NCBI GenBank assembly: GCA_033977485.1
Contig: CM066991.1
Coordinates: forward strand, 58,523,350-58,587,349
DNA: 64,000 nt
Direction: 5' to 3'
Source of the DNA: Hydrangea macrophylla
Lineage: Eukaryota > Streptophyta > Magnoliopsida > Cornales > Hydrangeaceae
In this document: positions 10,157 through 20,912 of the stretch, piece by piece
Layout: every line of letters begins with the position of its first letter
Numbering within the stretch: position 1 is the first letter of the stretch
Made by a program: the position numbers and the translations under genes
Notes under the pieces: model-generated
Seen by the model: only the letters and a program-made list of their open reading frames with translations
Told to the model about the DNA's origin: nothing
Database searches by the model: none

Positions 10157-12311
10157 TGTCACACCCGTTCCAAGAAATTATAATTTCATCATGCATTTAA
10201 TTGTAATTTGAGAGGTTATCAATGTTAATTGATAATGGTGATAGGGTTGACTGTGAGTCAACGGTGAGGTGTCAGTGAGGACACGGGAACATGACTGTTC
10301 ACATTTCATGAGCATGAGTAAATGACATTTATATGACTTAAATGTTATTTGACTTTATCTGGTATTTTTGTGAATAGTAATTTTACCTGTGTTTGGTAAA
10401 TTGTAGTAATCTTTGATATTGTTATATCATTTTGAGAACTGTGGTGAGAACGTGAGTGATCGTGATATAAAAAGGTAGGTGGTATAGAGATTCCACAGAA
10501 TTTAGTTTTCGGACGTGATTTTGGACCCAAACGAAACCTAGTCGAAAACTTTTGAAATTTATAATTTTCACTCGTAAAGGCATAAATGAACGTGTGCGAC
10601 GTTTCATGGGCTAATTAGAAGTTTGAGAAACTTGCGGGGAGGTAAACGTAATTTCTGCAAAGTTTGCCTATATATAGATGAGAATGAGATTTCATTCTCA
10701 TCCAAATCCAAACACAAATATCTTGTGAGAGAGGAGAGAGAAAGGAGATTGAGCCAACGGGCTTTGCGACGACAAACGACGACCGTTCGTCTGTCAGATT
10801 TTCTCTAGTTTTGAAATTTGAACTCGTGGAGGTAAGATCTACGTTTTGATACCACTTAAGTCGTGTTTGGCAAAGTTTTGTAAAAATCTTAATTTTTGAC
10901 TTTTGGGAAAAACAGGTATAAACTTGTAGGAATTTTCTCAAATTCGAAATCCAGCAATTATTTAGCCTCCTAGTCGATCCTTCAAAGTTTGGGGGAAATC
11001 GCACGAGGTATGAAGTTCTAACTTGTGAAATATAGAGAAATACATGTTTTATATTTCGACGACGAAATTGAGATCCGGGCGAAATCCATGTGTTAATTGT
11101 AGGCCCGTTAATTATGCACGCGCTAAATTATGAAAAGCATGTCTAATTTACGCGAGCACGTTGAGTTGTCTATGTGGGTCAAAGGGGAGTCTTATACAAA
11201 TTCATGCCGGAGTAAGCTTCTCGATGTTTGAGAATTGGAGTAGCGACGGCTACTGTGCATGGTTGTAGGCTGGGACTTGCCATGGCACTTGTGGGATGTA
11301 ATGGTTGTAGGCTTGGACTTGCCATTGACATCGCAGTTTAAGGCTTGGACTTGCCGCTACCGGATGAACGCGTATTTTTCTCCCTAGAGACTATTGATAT
11401 GAATTATGAGATTAAAGCATGTTTTATCTTATATTGCATATGTTAGACTTGTGCACTCAGCATATAGCTGAGCAGTGGAGATGTACTCCATTGCAGGTAA
11501 GAAGAAGGACAAGAAGAAGTGTGTTGAGTGAGGACGATGAACGCCGGGGGGATTCACCTTGTATATGTTTTTGGTTGTAAATGTTTTGGATTCTAAAACT
11601 TGTGTAAGGATTGGGATCTTGTAATATGTTGTAATAGATCCATAGATTAGTTTCACAGTATTGAAATCTTGTAATTTAACGTCTGAAATTATGTTTTTGA
11701 ATGATGGAATAGAGTGAATGTATGTTGGTTTGAATTGGGAGAACTTTGATTTGAGGAGCTGCAGTTTTAAAGCTCTGCGGATAGGAATCAGTCGACTGGT
11801 TTTTTATCCAGTCGACTGGATCACTGTGTTGTATTGGTTTCTGCTTGATTCGTCTGAGGTTCAGTCGACTGGGTTGAAAAAAATAGTCGACTGGATGGGG
11901 CTTCAGGCCATGACTTTCTGCTGGTCAGGGTACCAGTCGACTGAACGTTTTCAGTCGACTGAAAATTTTAGGCACCAGTCGACTAGGTCCTCGACACAGT
12001 CGACTGGATGTGCTGTTGTATTTTTTTGAAACCTCTTTATTGGAGATCACCAGTCGACCGAACCCTCGATCAGTCGACTGGACCTCTGTTTTCAAAACTG
12101 TTTTCTTTTGAAATGATTCAAATGGCCAAAAACTTTTTGTGACTCTGATTTCAATGGATTTATAAACTCAAAGGGTAATGTTCCCTAAGTTTTAAATACC
12201 CAGGGTTGTTTTAAAGTTCTTTCCGCTGCGTATGATTAGATTGGTGTTTGGATGAGCCTTGGTGGCGTGCCACGTGTCCTATTTCCACGCGTAGTGGGAT
12301 GGGTCGTGACA
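10157..12311 (+). repeat. 3' LTR of Tekay-type element
   Basis: 2,155 bp, near-identical to 3249-5404. The palindrome array lies at 11789-12080, with two decayed sites (AAATAGTCGACTGG near 11883 and CAGTCGACTAG near 11976). The TATAA seen near 5230 of the 5' LTR is altered here, while the TTTAAATACCC text is kept. Confidence 0.93.
11789..12080. repeat. Paired CAGTCGACTG array, 3' LTR copy
   Basis: Same ten-site arrangement as in the 5' LTR. At least two sites have drifted by one base from the palindrome. Confidence 0.85.
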
Positions 12312-12399
12312 CCTCTACACTGTCAGGGTGTGCAACGCTTAGTTCAAGAAGGTATTCCACTCTTATACATTTTAGGTCTGTCTCTGGAGAAGAGACGAG

Positions 12400-13020
12400 A
12401 CGAGCCTAACCAACTGGTCAACCTTATCATTTATCTCTCTTGTGATTTGTGCTATCGACAAGCTCTTGAAGTTGCTGATGATTTTTCTTACAATCGCCAA
12501 ATAAGATACCATATTATCTATTCTGGTCTCGTACTGCTAACACACCTGGTTGACCACCAACAGCGAGTAGTTGACCACTTGAACTTCTTGAACTCCTGTA
12601 GATGCAACTAGTTGGAGTCCTACTAGGAGTATGTCCTATATACTCAGCCTCATTATTGGAAGCCCTAAATCTAAACTTGAGGGCATATTCGATCGAGATT
12701 TCCTCTAAAGTGGTGAAGATCAGCCCTGTACCACTTTCTTGCTGATTCGAAGAACCGTCTACATATAAGATCTAGGTCGGGATCAAGCTCTGTAGCTCAA
12801 GCTGCGATGCTTCTTCAATCGGGTCTTCCTAGTAAGTGAATCCTCTGAGGAAATCTACGACCACCTGGCCCTTAATTGTTGTCCTAGGCTTATAAATGAT
12901 GCCAAACTCTTCCAACTCAAAGGATTACTTAATCAGCCTAGCTGACGTCTCTGGTCCGGATAAGATCTGGCACAGTGGTTGGTTGGTAAAGACCACTATT
13001 GTATGTGCTTAAAAATAAGG
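12400..13020 (-). pseudogene. RNase H region, old Tat-type element
   Basis: In broken minus-strand frames the text reads SFELEEFGI, a KGQVVVDF segment, then ILYVDGSSNQQ with the RNase H Asp-containing motif, and ASNNEAEY with the conserved Glu. These blocks are typical of the RNase H of Tat/Athila-type gypsy elements. Several stops interrupt it. Confidence 0.7.
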
Positions 13021-13539
13021 CCAGAGACATTTGGCGACTATGACTAGGGAAAAGGCAAGCTTTTTCATACACGGACATCAGCTTTCTATGCCCTAGAGCG
13101 CTCCGCTGGTGTAGTAAATCGGGTACTAAACTCCATACTCTTTCCTGATTAGGGATAAGCTGATGGCCGACAACGAGACTGCCAAATACAGGTTCAATTT
13201 CTCACTAGGGGTTGAGGATGAAAGAAAAGGGGCGAAACTAGGTCCTGTTTAAGTTTTTGAAATTCCTTTCTACACTCGTCCGACTACTCAAATGCTTTCC
13301 TAAGAACCTTTAAAAATAGTAGGTAATGGTTGGTAGCTCAGGAAATGAATCTATTGAGAGTGGCTACCCGACCTGCAAGACTTTGTACATCATTTATTAA
13401 TCTTGGAGACTTCATATTGATTATTGCTTGATTTTTCTTTAGGTTTGCTTCAATCCCCCATCGGTTTACAGTGTGTCCCTAAACTTTGCCTAAAAAGACA
13501 CTAAAGGCACACTTGGTAGAGTTCAACTTTATCTGAAAT

Positions 13540-13990
13540 TCCTTAAAAAAGTTGAAACACTAGGAGATAATCTACATACACCTGTATGCTCTTCCCGATC
13601 AAGGGCCTGAACATAAGGTTTACTAGACATTGGTAGGTAGCACCCGCGTTCTTGAGACCAAAGGGCATCACTTTGTAATAGTATTTCCCTTGGTTGGTGA
13701 CAAAGGATGTCTTTTCTTCGTGCCTAAGGTACATTCAGATTTGGTTATTCTGAGAGTAAGCATCTATGAAGGAGAGGAGAGTGTGCCCAACTGTTGTTTC
13801 CACTAAGAGATCTATTCAAGGGAGAGGATAAAAATCCTTGGGACAAGCCTTATTGAGATCAATGAAATCGACACAGAGCCTCCACTTGTTGTTATGCTTC
13901 TTCACCAAAACGACATTGGCCATCCAGTCGGGGTACTGCACTTCTCTGATGGAGTTGGGTTTAAGCAGTTTTAAGTAGTTTCTCGACCTC
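13540..13990 (-). pseudogene. Reverse transcriptase region, old Tat-type element
   Basis: Minus-strand text includes WRLCVDFIDLNKACPKDF, then KVMPFGLKNAGATYQ, then VYVDYLLV. The last motif is the catalytic YVDD with the second Asp changed to Tyr, which would abolish polymerase activity. Two in-frame stops lie upstream. The open piece at 13734-13543 starts at an internal Met, not a real start. Confidence 0.8.
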
Positions 13991-14558
13991 TTTGTTGGCC
14001 GCCTTCTGTCTTTTTGGTGCCAATCCCCTTCTTTTCTACTTTACAGGGTAGAAGTTTAGATTCTCATTTACCGATAGGCCATGACCCACGGGTCAGTCCC
14101 GGGCATATCTTCGTGGCATTAGGCAAATATTTCTTGGTTCCACTTAAGGAACTTGATCAGGTCTTCACAGAACTCGAGCTTTAAGAGTGAACCAATATAG
14201 ATAATTTGGTGGGGTGTTGGTCATCAGGGATGATAAACATTATGTTTTCAACCAAGCCAACCCATCCTTGACATCTCTCGGGTCAGTCCAGTTATTCCAT
14301 ATTCAACGATTCCATAACTGCGTTCCTACATATGGAGTTGGCATAGCAATACCAGGCTATGGCTTGATTTTCTAGAAGCAACCTGACTCTGCTGGGAGTA
14401 GGGAACTTAACCACTAGGTGGTAGGTCGACACCACTGACCCAATCCGATTGAGGTCGGCCTGTCGAGAATGACATTATAGGTTAACGGTGTTTCCACCAC
14501 TCCAATGTCGATGGGGATTGAGGCTTGTTATGGGTAAGTCCAATGGAAGATGGACAAT

Positions 14559-14790
14559 TTAATCATTTCGAGTGTTGGGTACAGGATCTATAAGCTGCCA
14601 AAGGGTTGAGAGAGCGAAGTTGGTCTCGGGATAGACCAAGCTGGCCGAATGCTCCAGCGAAAAGTATATACAAGGAATCAACGCTCTCTTGACAAGGTAG
14701 TTAGCAACAAATATTGTTACCACTAACAGGTCATCATGGGACAGGTGCATACCTTGGAGATCAATTGGCGAGAAGGTAAGCAACTTTGAG
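14559..14790 (-). pseudogene. Protease region, old Tat-type element
   Basis: The minus strand reads LTFSPIDLQG, then HDDLLVVTIFVANYLVKRAL. This matches the lead-in to the retroviral-type aspartic protease of Tat elements. The catalytic DTGSS that should follow is not seen in frame; the sequence goes on in a shifted frame. Confidence 0.6.
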
Positions 14791-15289
14791 GGCTGATGGG
14801 CTATAGGCTGGACATGTGCTACTTCAAATTTGCAAGGGAGCCATGAGGTTCGCGTATACCTCTTTTGGGCTGATTATGAATCCTTGCCACCCAAAATTCC
14901 TCCCGAAACCACATTAATGTTCTTGAGAAGTCGCCACTCAGGTAGACGGTTCTCTTGTCACGGTTAGTTTTTGTTGGCAATAAACTCTGCCAGGTGGCCT
15001 CACTCAATAATCCTTTCAATCGCTACCTTCAACTTAAAATACTCATCGGTGTTGTGGCCATGATCCTTGTGATACTGATAATTGTACCTCTGCTCCGGCA
15101 ATCCTTTCATCTTTGATGGGTTTTAAGGAAGTTCTGGCACTCTATTGTGACCATTACTTGCTGATTAGGTTGGGTAAGGGGAGTAATGGTCATTAGCTCC
15201 TACTCCAACTACCCTTCGACTTGTCTTTCCTTAGTCTTTTACCTTTGTCCTTTTTCAAGAGATTCTGCTTTCACTTCTTCCACGAGTGC

Positions 15290-15960
15290 TCGACATTTCC
15301 ATGCTTAGGATCTTTGGTCTTGAGAACTCCTTGATGTCGACATACTTCCCAACCCTCTTAGCGAGCTCTACTAAGGTCTTCGGTCAGTTTCTATGAAATG
15401 ATGTTGCACACTTAATGTTCTGAACTCTCGAGCAGAAGGCAGTAATGGCAATAATTTCATCGAGGTCATAGGCTTTGAGTTTCTCCTTGTTGAACCGGTT
15501 GACAAAATCCTTTAGCGATTCGCCTTTCTTTTGCTTAACGATAAGTAACTGTGTCTGGCTTTAGGTGCTCATGCATCCCAATGAATTGGCTTATTTATAT
15601 CTTGCCAAGCAGGTTAAAAGTGCTGATCCTAACTTCAGTGAATGAAACCAGTGGGTCACTAGTCCCTTCACTGTGATGAAGAAAGCCAAATAGTAGAGTT
15701 CGTCTAAATTTGTTGCGAGCCTCATTATGGCCTTATATGCTCGGATATGATCAATCAGCCTACCCTACCCATTGTAGGACTCCATTTTAGGCTGCTTGAA
15801 CTTTTGGTGGACCATGAACTCATTGATTTCTCAGGTAAATGGAGACTCGGTTCTGTATTGGTGAGAATGTAGGTAGAATTCTTGCCAAGATCTTTGGCTA
15901 TGTCACCGAGCCTCCTTTTTAGGTCTCTAATCTGAGTTTGCATCCCTCCCTACTCGCTAC
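15290..15960 (-). pseudogene. Gag region, old Tat-type element
   Basis: Minus-strand frames contain LIVKQKKGESLKDFVNRF, then AYDLDEIIAITAFC. This is the conserved end of the retrotransposon Gag domain. The segment at 15943-15755 covers an earlier part of the same gag in another frame. Broken by stops and frameshifts. Confidence 0.7.
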
Positions 15961-16231
15961 CATCATTGTAAGTCGGATCGATAGATGAGACTTCTCATTC
16001 TCTTGCTTGATTCTTTCCTTGTGTTTAGTCTAGACTACGACTATAGTTAATCTACTGTCGAAGGTCTTCTCAATCCCGAGGAAGGACTTCCGAAACAGAT
16101 CCCCAGGTAAAGAACTCAGTTTGTACTCGCCGAGTCGTGCTCCTATCATTGATCACTTCTTGGGTGTCAACCACATGAGTAAGGTTGGCTTAGGTGTGGT
16201 AGTTACATCTAGGAACCACTTGTCCGTCACA

Positions 16232-16585
16232 CGCTGTAAACACCCCATTTTGGTTTGTCTAGTTGGTGGAAGAAACCCTGCCTCAAGAACGACCCGATGA
16301 CTGAACCTGTGAGAATGTGGGCCAATTGGTTATATAAAGCAGAGCTCCTCAAAGCACTTCAATGATTCTAAATACTGTAGAATTATCTTTAGGAAAACTT
16401 AGCTACGTTAGAAACTTAATTTAGAGACAAAAAAACCAGTTTATGTATCCATTTTCACTTAAAATGACTAAAATGCCCTTAACCGAGCAAAATCAAGACC
16501 TCGGGGTGGGATCCTAAGAAGTCCCTTTTGTTCCATTTAGCATATAGGGATAGAAATGCGATAGGTTTACTAGGTTCCCCGCACC
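16232..16585. repeat. Possible degraded LTR fragment
   Basis: Begins TGTAAACACCCC, the kind of terminus seen in Tat-type LTRs. It could be the inner end of the minus-strand element's 5' LTR or the outer end of a separate LTR on the plus strand. No partner copy is visible in the window. Confidence 0.3.
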
Positions 16586-16776
16586 TAGGGGTGTCAATTC
16601 AGGTTAGACGTGTCATAATCGGGTCATAAACGGGTTGCGTGGTTTTGGGTTGATTTTTAGTTTGGAGTGCTATTCAATAAAAAAATATTAACTTCTTTGA
16701 TTTAATCGTGTCGTATCATGTCATAATCGGGTTGTCTTAATAAAACAGGTTGTCGTGTCAAAAATTGCCACCCCTA
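16586..16776. mobile_element. Non-autonomous hAT MITE, 191 bp
   Basis: Terminal inverted repeats TAGGGGTGTCAATT and, reversed, TAGGGGTGGCAATT. The flanking 8-bp duplication CCCGCACC is perfect (16578-16585 and 16777-16784). TIR style and 8-bp duplication are typical of hAT elements. Too short to encode a transposase. Confidence 0.9.
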
Positions 16777-16789
16777 CCCGCACCGCCCC

Positions 16790-17416
16790 TCCCCTCATAG
16801 GCAAGGTATGGGATATGTATAAATGGGGTAAGGGAAGGGATATTATTTACAACACTATAAAACGGCTCTGGGGTAATAAAGGCCTTATAAATACCCTTGG
16901 CAATTCTGGTTTTTATTTCTTCACATTCTCTAATGTGGAGGAAAGGGATGCTGTGGTTGAAGGTGGCCCATGGTATATCTTGGGTCAACCTCTCATTCTT
17001 AGTCCTTGGAAGCAAAATTTGAAGTTAAGTAAAGAAAAGGTTCACGCTATTCCTATCTGGGTCAATTTATTTGGTATCCCCTTGGAACTTTGGAACCGTA
17101 AGGGTATTAGCTTCATTGCTAGCTACCTTGGCAAACCTCTGCGGATGGACAGAGTTACTGCCAATCGCAGGCGTGTGTCCTTTGCTAGGGTCTGTGTGGA
17201 ATTGAGTGGAGCGCATGATCTAATCACTAAGTTTGCCCTTCAGACTGAGGATAAGATGGGCAGGATTGTTTTAACTGACATTACTGTGGAATACCAGTGG
17301 ACCCCTCCCAGGTGTGCTAAATGCTCCTCATTTGGTCATGATTGTTCTAAAGATGTGACCCCGAAACCTGCCCCGGCTCGTCGCATTTCCCATTGTCGTC
17401 CTCCCCATCCCTCCTT
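16790..17416 (+). pseudogene. LINE ORF1 pseudogene, 5' part (DUF4283 and zinc knuckle)
   Basis: Open from about 16790 to 17392: PPLIGKVWDMYKWGKGRD, a GFYFFTF block, EGGPWYILGQPL, VWVNLFGIPLELW-type text and RCAKCSSFGHDC. This order is the DUF4283 domain followed by the short CCHC zinc knuckle found in ORF1 of plant LINEs, an RNA-binding protein of retrotransposition. No native start is visible; an Met at 16755 lies in the neighbouring MITE and is not the true start. Translation would run on into the copia LTR. The copia element at 17417 interrupts it; the rest resumes at 30004. Confidence 0.8.
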
Positions 17417-18423
17417 TGTTGGGTTTATGCCCTCAAACCATTACTTTATGTATGACATTAGTATTTTAATATATGGATATCAGTTTTACATTTCATTATG
17501 TATGTTTCTTTCATGAGATGATTTTCAATCCTTAAGTATCATAGTAGGTAATTCGTGTATGTATGAGATATATACAAGTGAGATATGAATTACCATCCTT
17601 TGATACTTAAAGCATGTCACAGTGGATGATGAGACTGGATATCTCATCAGGTATACACTGTAGCATAATTAACTACCATTGGATGGAGTGATTAATCTCA
17701 ATCACTAGAGTGTTACTCTTAGTTAATATGCTAGTACTTATAGTGCATTGACGGACCTGAGCTTTCCTATTGACACTTAATGCTGTCAAACAGTCAATAG
17801 GAACTCATAACTTGTTTAAGGTACGTGTTCTTAATCTTGCGACGATTATGAACACAGACTATGGATATGGCTGCTTTGACTTACCAATCAGTGAGGTCTA
17901 CAGAAGATCAACACCTGGGTATCTTAGGTATGTCATGTTCATAGGGTTGTGAACATATATTGTCAAGACAGAATCTACCCACTATTTCAGAGTAAGCATT
18001 TCCTTGAGAATGTCACCAAGTCGATTACTGAGTACTGCAGTCTTGTTAATAAGAGTTATCAACATGTTTGGTAATCATGAGAGGTGAATGGGACTCAAGG
18101 AATACAAGAAGTAATCATGATTCAGGTTGACAGTAACAGTTATCCAACTACCTGAATATAATTATGAATGCTGAAGGTAGATGGACATTAGTACAACATA
18201 CAAGTCTAGTCATCGCTTCGGATATGTTCTTTTGCGTTGGAGTTCAGTAATCATTTTATAGTGGAGTAAACGTTAACTGACCAGTCAGTTAGTTAGCTGA
18301 TCAAAGAGTTTGGTCACGGTGATTAACGAACTGGTCTGAGCTAACAATAAAGAGCCTAGGAGGTCCCACTCTTAGCTCCGCTAGGAAGCTTGGAAGGGCA
18401 CATAAGGACTATGTCAAGGCAGG

Positions 18424-18535
18424 TTCGATCGATCAAAGGAGTTTCGATCGATTGAAGTCAAGGCAGGTTCGATCGCTCGAGGGTTGTTCGATCGATCGAA
18501 GGTTCGATCGATCGAATACACTTCGATCGCTCGAA
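18424..18535. repeat. Paired TTCGATCGATCGAA palindromes upstream of TATA
   Basis: Six 14-bp sites centred near 18430, 18449, 18474, 18493, 18509 and 18528. Within each of three pairs the centre-to-centre distance is 19 bp. The cluster ends 22 bp before the TATA box at 18558. The 3' LTR copy is at 29504-29616, where several CpGs have become TpG or CpA. Confidence 0.9.
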
Positions 18536-18557
18536 GGTTAGGTCGGTTCTGGGAATC

Positions 18558-18566
18558 TATAAATAG
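18558..18566 (+). promoter_or_regulatory. TATA box of copia LTR
   Basis: TATAAATAG directly downstream of the palindrome cluster. The same box is present in the 3' LTR near 29638. It is the likely core promoter for element RNA. Confidence 0.7.
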
Positions 18567-18920
18567 GGCAGCTGCATACTGAATGTTAAAGAATCGTAGT
18601 TTTATACGTAGAAGCTGCAGAAACTGTTTAGGTTTCCCTAAACCTTCCCAATCCTCTCCATTAGGGTTCCCACCAACCCTAGTCCTTCCTGCGAGCGTCC
18701 ATAGGAGTCATAAGAGTGAAGGCCATCTAGTGGAGGCCGCTGGAAGTTGAAGATTTCATAATTGGGTTCAAGACACAAAGGTATATTACTTGTCCCCTCA
18801 GTGAAGTTAGTACGCATCTATGGAATTGACGGGTAGTAGATCCTGGGCTACCAATAAGTTTTTATAACTTGTTTTTCCGCTGAGCGTTTATACTTTTAAT
18901 TTAAACCCTTTTTTATCAAT

Positions 18921-18932
18921 TGGTATCAAAAC
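18921..18932 (+). other. Primer binding site of copia element
   Basis: TGGTATCAAAAC follows the 5' LTR by two bases. It resembles the initiator tRNA-Met site TGGTATCAGAGC with two changes. Confidence 0.75.
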
Positions 18933-19088
18933 CACGCTCGTTTGGATATATAGATACGTTTTGGAACACTAGTTTTGATTTGCATGTAGATTTTAGAATT
19001 GTTTTCAAAATTGCATCGTCACAGATCTGTTTCTGCAGTGTTATCGCAGCAGTATACAAATCTGTGATTGCATTGGATGCAAGATGGA

Positions 19089-19227
19089 TTCGATCGATCG
19101 AAGTAGTCTCGATCGATCGAACATCTTCTCTTCTCAAGCGATCGAACAAGTTTCGATCAATCGAACAAGTTTCGATCAATCGAACTGTGGTTTGTTCGAT
19201 CGATTGAATAGGGTTCGATCAATGGAG
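19089..19227. repeat. TCGATCGA palindrome cluster in copia leader (1)
   Basis: Seven related 14-bp sites centred near 19095, 19114, 19139, 19158, 19177, 19201 and 19220. Spacings are 19, 25, 19, 19, 24 and 19 bp. Several sites have one arm decayed (for example TTCGATCAATCGAA). Confidence 0.85.
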
Positions 19228-19338
19228 ATTGATTCTCTGTCCAGCTGTTCTTTTCACAGTTTTGAATGTTTTAAAAATTATTTACTTTAATTTCAAATAA
19301 TTCTATAAAATTTTCAAACTTTTATGTGAAATTGAAAG

Positions 19339-19406
19339 TTCAATCGATTGAACGTTGTTCAATCGATCGAAGGTTCGATCGATCGAACCTGTGTCGATCG
19401 ATCGAA
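19339..19406. repeat. TCGATCGA palindrome cluster in copia leader (2)
   Basis: Four sites centred near 19345, 19364, 19380 and 19399, spaced 19, 16 and 19 bp. Confidence 0.85.
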
Positions 19407-19939
19407 GTGTGACAGAGAATTGAGGTGCTATTTTGAGTTCTAATACAGTGCATAAAGAGTTTACGCACTATGTGAATCAATTAGGGGTTCCAATAGATAT
19501 ATATATATATATATATGTTTGTTATATATATGCGTAGATGTGTGTTCGACTAACCTTCTTGCAGCTAGTTTAGTCGATATCTCCCATGGCACCAAGTCTT
19601 TTTTAAATTTTGTATTTAATTGTTTGAGATTGGTGTATATTTTGTTATTGGTTTGGCTTAAGGCATATGTAAAGGGCGTTGCGACTTCAATCCTACGAAA
19701 AGGAAAATCGCACCGGTTTCTCTAGCCTTTTATATTTTAGTAATTTTTCTATTTCTAGATAAATTGTAAGCTTCGAAAGAAGCATAGGTTCAATGTAATA
19801 GAATTAGAAAATCCATGAAGATAGAGCAAGGAGCCGTTGTCCATGAAGATGGAGCTAGAGGCGATCAAACCAAGAAGAGGTGGTTCTGTGGAGATAGAGC
19901 CATGGGAGATAGAGGCATTGTTTGAATTAGTGGTGTCAA

Positions 19940-20135
19940 AGCGGGCCGGGCCGGGCTCGGTCAAAGCGGGCCTAACCGGGCTAGAGGGTCGGGCCGCGGG
20001 CCGGGCTTGGGAAGGGAGAGGGGATGTCCGCCCCGGACCGGTGGCCCGGGCTCACTAGGGCCGGGCTTAGGGCCGGGCTAGTGGACGGGCTCATGGACGG
20101 GTTCGTGGACGGGTGCATAGATGGGCCGGGCTGGA
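19940..20135. repeat. Left subterminal GGGCCGGG repeats of hAT element
   Basis: Many overlapping GGGCCGGG, GGACGGG and CCCGG motifs, in strong contrast to the AT-rich interior. Subterminal repeats in hAT elements serve as transposase binding sites; that this array does so is inference. Confidence 0.7.
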
Positions 20136-20240
20136 GTTTTGGGGGGAAAAGTTTTAACTTTTAAAGTTTAATGTTTGGGAATTGGATTATTGGGGGGAGT
20201 TTTTACTTTTACTCTTTTTTTTTAATATGTTTAGTTTATG

Positions 20241-20785
20241 CATTAATGATTAGTGATTACTAAAAAAAAGTTTGTTTAACAAAAAAAAAAAAAGTAAATA
20301 ATATTTATTATTCAATAAAAATTAATGAGATTACTATTATTTGATATTTAAAAATTATAGTCTAATAAAAAATAAAGATTACTTATCATAAATTGTACAA
20401 TAAAAAGTAAAGATTTATTCATTAATGATTAGTGATTAGTAAAAAAAGTTCATTCAAAAAAAAAAGTAAAGAATATTTATTATTCAGTAAAAATTAAAGA
20501 GATTACTAGTATTTGATATTTAAAAATTGTAGACTAATAAAAAATAAAGATTATTATCATTAATTTCAATAATTTGTATAATAAAAAGTAAAGATTTATT
20601 CATTAATGATTAGTGATTACTAAAAGTCTAAAAAAAGTTTATTAAAAAATATAGTAAAGAATTTTTATTATTCAATAAAAATTAAAGAGATTACTAGTAT
20701 TTGATATTTAAAATTATAGTCTAATAAAAAATAAAGATTACTTATCATTAATTTGTATAATAAAAAGTAAAGATTACATTTTACA
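20241..20785. repeat. Three-copy tandem repeat of about 180 bp inside hAT
   Basis: The phrase CATTAATGATTAGTGATTA recurs at 20241, 20420 and 20601, giving periods of 179 and 181 bp. Each unit also holds a TTTATTATTCA..AAAATTAA segment. AT-rich and non-coding, downstream of the transposase gene on its strand. Confidence 0.85.
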
Positions 20786-20912
20786 GAATCGGATTTTTTT
20801 TTTTTAAAAGCCGTTCACAGTTTATACTCATGCGGGCCAGGAGTGTTACAATTGATTTGTTTGGAACTAAATGATCTTCAACTCTCATATTCATTCTTCA
20901 ATTCTTCATTCT

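Larger units (their letters stand above)
3249..12311 (+). mobile_element. Tekay-type Ty3/gypsy retrotransposon, nearly intact
   Basis: Complete 9,063 bp element flanked by a perfect 5-bp target duplication, CCTCT (3244-3248 and 12312-12316). Order: 5' LTR, primer site, gag-protease-RT-RNase H-integrase-chromodomain, polypurine tract, 3' LTR. LTRs begin TGTCACACCC and end GTCGTGACA. I counted about 30 differences over roughly 2,155 bp (about 1.5%), so insertion is recent, well under about 1 My on a usual plant substitution rate (an assumption). LTR length, gene order and the short C-terminal chromodomain fit the Tekay/Del chromoviruses. It has landed in the pol gene of an older Tat-type element. 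One frameshift and an altered protease motif suggest it is not autonomous. Confidence 0.93.
12312..16231 (-). mobile_element. Old Tat-type gypsy element, 5' half
   Basis: Continuation of the element that occupies 1-3248. Reading leftwards from 16231: leader, gag (about 15960-15290), protease (about 14790-14560), RT (about 13990-13540) and RNase H (about 13020-12400), then the Tekay insertion point. Stops and frameshifts are dense. A GGGGTGTTTACA end on the minus strand at 16232-16243 may mark the 5' LTR/internal junction, but no clear primer site follows, so this edge is tentative. Confidence 0.75.
17417..18918 (+). repeat. 5' LTR of copia element
   Basis: 1,502 bp. It holds six TTCGATCGATCGAA-type palindromes at 18424-18535, then a TATAAATAG box at 18558-18566, placing the cluster in the upstream (U3) control region. 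The last bases (TTATCA, then ATTGGTATC) leave the exact end uncertain by three bases relative to the 3' LTR. Confidence 0.9.
18933..19919 (+). other. Copia leader, first part
   Basis: Untranslated leader before the hAT insertion. It contains two further palindrome clusters and a (TA)n run at 19499-19517. Short open frames across the palindromes are made of the repeated RSIE and SIDR-like text the motif encodes, and are not believed to be genes. Confidence 0.6.

Noticed and set aside
10615..11004. 129-codon minus-strand frame in the 3' LTR
   Set aside because: The matching region of the 5' LTR is not open over the same length, and it lies antisense in an LTR; no domain.
18916..19290. Short frames on both strands in the copia leader
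   Set aside because: Composed of SID/RSIE text from the TCGATCGA palindromes.
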